A stretch of 64,000 bases of DNA from contig UQYV01000014.1 of NCBI GenBank assembly GCA_900545245.1, positions 1-64,000 on the forward strand. Direction: 5' to 3'. The first letter of the stretch is position 1. Each line of letters begins with the position of its first letter. The DNA is from an uncultured Bacteroidales bacterium. Its GTDB lineage: Bacteria; Bacteroidota; Bacteroidia; Bacteroidales; UBA932. The translations under genes and the position numbers were made by a program. The notes below the pieces were generated by a model. The model saw only the letters and a list, made by a program, of their open reading frames with translations. It did not search any database and was not told where the DNA came from. Positions 63,495 to 64,000 of this stretch are shown here, in pieces.

Positions 63495-63537
63495 GAGGGG
63501 ACGGGTCTATGGAATTTCATTCCCCGTCTCCTCTTTT
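63495..63537 (+). terminator. Rho-independent terminator after the SusE/F-position gene
   Basis: GAGGGGACGGG and CCCCGTCTCCTC form a GC-rich stem, followed by TTTTT. It marks the end of the susCD transcript. Confidence 0.8.
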
Positions 63538-63597
63538 TCACAGTTTTTGAAGGTTTCTAATTTATTGACGGAACTTGAAAAAATGATTTTTAGTTTT

Positions 63598-64000
63598 ATG
63601 AAAACGGACTTTTTTTTGATGCTTGCAGTTGCGGCAATTTTCAGTTGCTGTTCTTGCCATAAAAACACGGTTCAAGATGAACAAAATCCGTATGAGACGG
63701 CAGAATGTATGCTGAGATTCGAGAAAGACGGAGGCGGGGAGTTCTTCAATGTCGCTGTCAGGGACGGATATCGCAAAAATATCTGGTACGTATTCCGGCT
63801 CAATCATTACTGTGATCATTCGGAATTACAGTATATGGATCTTTGGCGTATAGACTGGGCATATCAGGGACGTTTCGACACTGAAACCCGTGTGATGACC
63901 AAGGAACTGGATAAAATTCTCACCAATGGTGAAAATGAGAGCGTTTTCAAGGATTATGGTGAGAACCTCGCTGTTCAGGGACAGACCCATATTGATACAT
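63598..64000 (+). CDS. Lipoprotein of the PUL, cut by the window edge
   Basis: 134 codons are visible, with no stop before the window ends. The signal 'MKTDFFLMLAVAAIFSC' has a lipobox-like Cys. The mature part begins 'KNTVQDEQNPYETAE' and contains 'NVAVRDGYRKNIWYVFRLNH' and 'WRIDWAYQGRFDTETRVMTK'. No family is recognised. An in-frame ATG at 63583 would add five residues. It follows the terminator at 63495, so it needs its own promoter, which was not found in 63538-63597. Confidence 0.6.
   Translation, partial: MKTDFFLMLAVAAIFSCCSCHKNTVQDEQNPYETAECMLRFEKDGGGEFFNVAVRDGYRKNIWYVFRLNHYCDHSELQYMDLWRIDWAYQGRFDTETRVMTKELDKILTNGENESVFKDYGENLAVQGQTHIDT

Overview
The window looks like a chromosomal segment of an anaerobic, probably gut-associated Bacteroidales bacterium. 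The evidence is: Bacteroidetes-type promoters (-7 box TAnnTTTG, in places with a -33 TTTG) in front of many genes; a SusC/SusD polysaccharide-utilization locus (PUL) next to a hybrid two-component regulator; many exported proteins with lipoprotein signals; and the Bacteroidetes-typical NifU-like/GGGtGRT gene pair. The genus cannot be fixed from the sequence. No rRNA, tRNA or CRISPR array was seen.

Layout. 1-2,010: remnant of an IS3-like transposase, then a leftward operon of an XRE-type antitoxin, an AbiEii-type nucleotidyltransferase and a small unknown gene, with a palindromic operator on its promoter. 2,098-4,860: a dispersed repeat, a 59-residue rubredoxin gene and uvrB with an unusual Gly-rich insert. 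5,029-13,048: a surface-polysaccharide block (dTDP-rhamnose genes rmlBDAC, glf and three glycosyltransferases). 13,266-21,690: housekeeping genes (NifU-like/GGGtGRT pair, OmpA-family protein, HAD phosphatase, acyl-CoA synthetase, htpG, greA-like).

21,640-30,846: an accessory island of about 9.1 kb flanked by 59-bp direct repeats (58/59 identical) that copy the 3' end of greA. It carries a creD remnant, a three-gene operon (MoxR-type AAA+ ATPase, VWA/DUF2201-like protein, unknown 200-residue protein), a divergent helical unknown protein, a WYL regulator, an AT-rich unknown gene, a truncated DUF4143 ATPase behind three operator-like iterons, an ISAs1-family remnant, and a flavodoxin-fold oxidoreductase. 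The WYL gene and the divergent promoter region of the ATPase operon share a motif of about 40 bp, so these genes probably form one regulated stress or defence unit. No integrase is recognisable.

30,886-43,079: a lipoprotein/outer-membrane pair behind a promoter whose spacer contains a run of 11 G (possible phase variation), a metal P-type ATPase, galM, an SpoU-type RNA methyltransferase, glyA, an S1/P1 nuclease, a lipoprotein nitroreductase, groES-groEL, and a nucleosidase-luxS operon.

43,086-64,000: a lipoprotein with bacterial Ig-like domains fused to what look like EF-Tu domains 2 and 3; a hybrid two-component regulator that has lost its phospho-accepting His and its kinase ATPase domain; and a PUL running rightward: a GH3-GH89 fusion enzyme, two tandem beta-helix (GH28/GH49-like) lipoproteins, SusC, SusD, a SusE/F-position surface protein and the start of another lipoprotein. 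GH89 specificity (alpha-GlcNAc) suggests host glycans such as mucin as the target; this is inference.

Two families of short dispersed repeats lie between stop codons and terminators (2,098, 22,161, 42,956; and 16,230, 16,420, 41,664).
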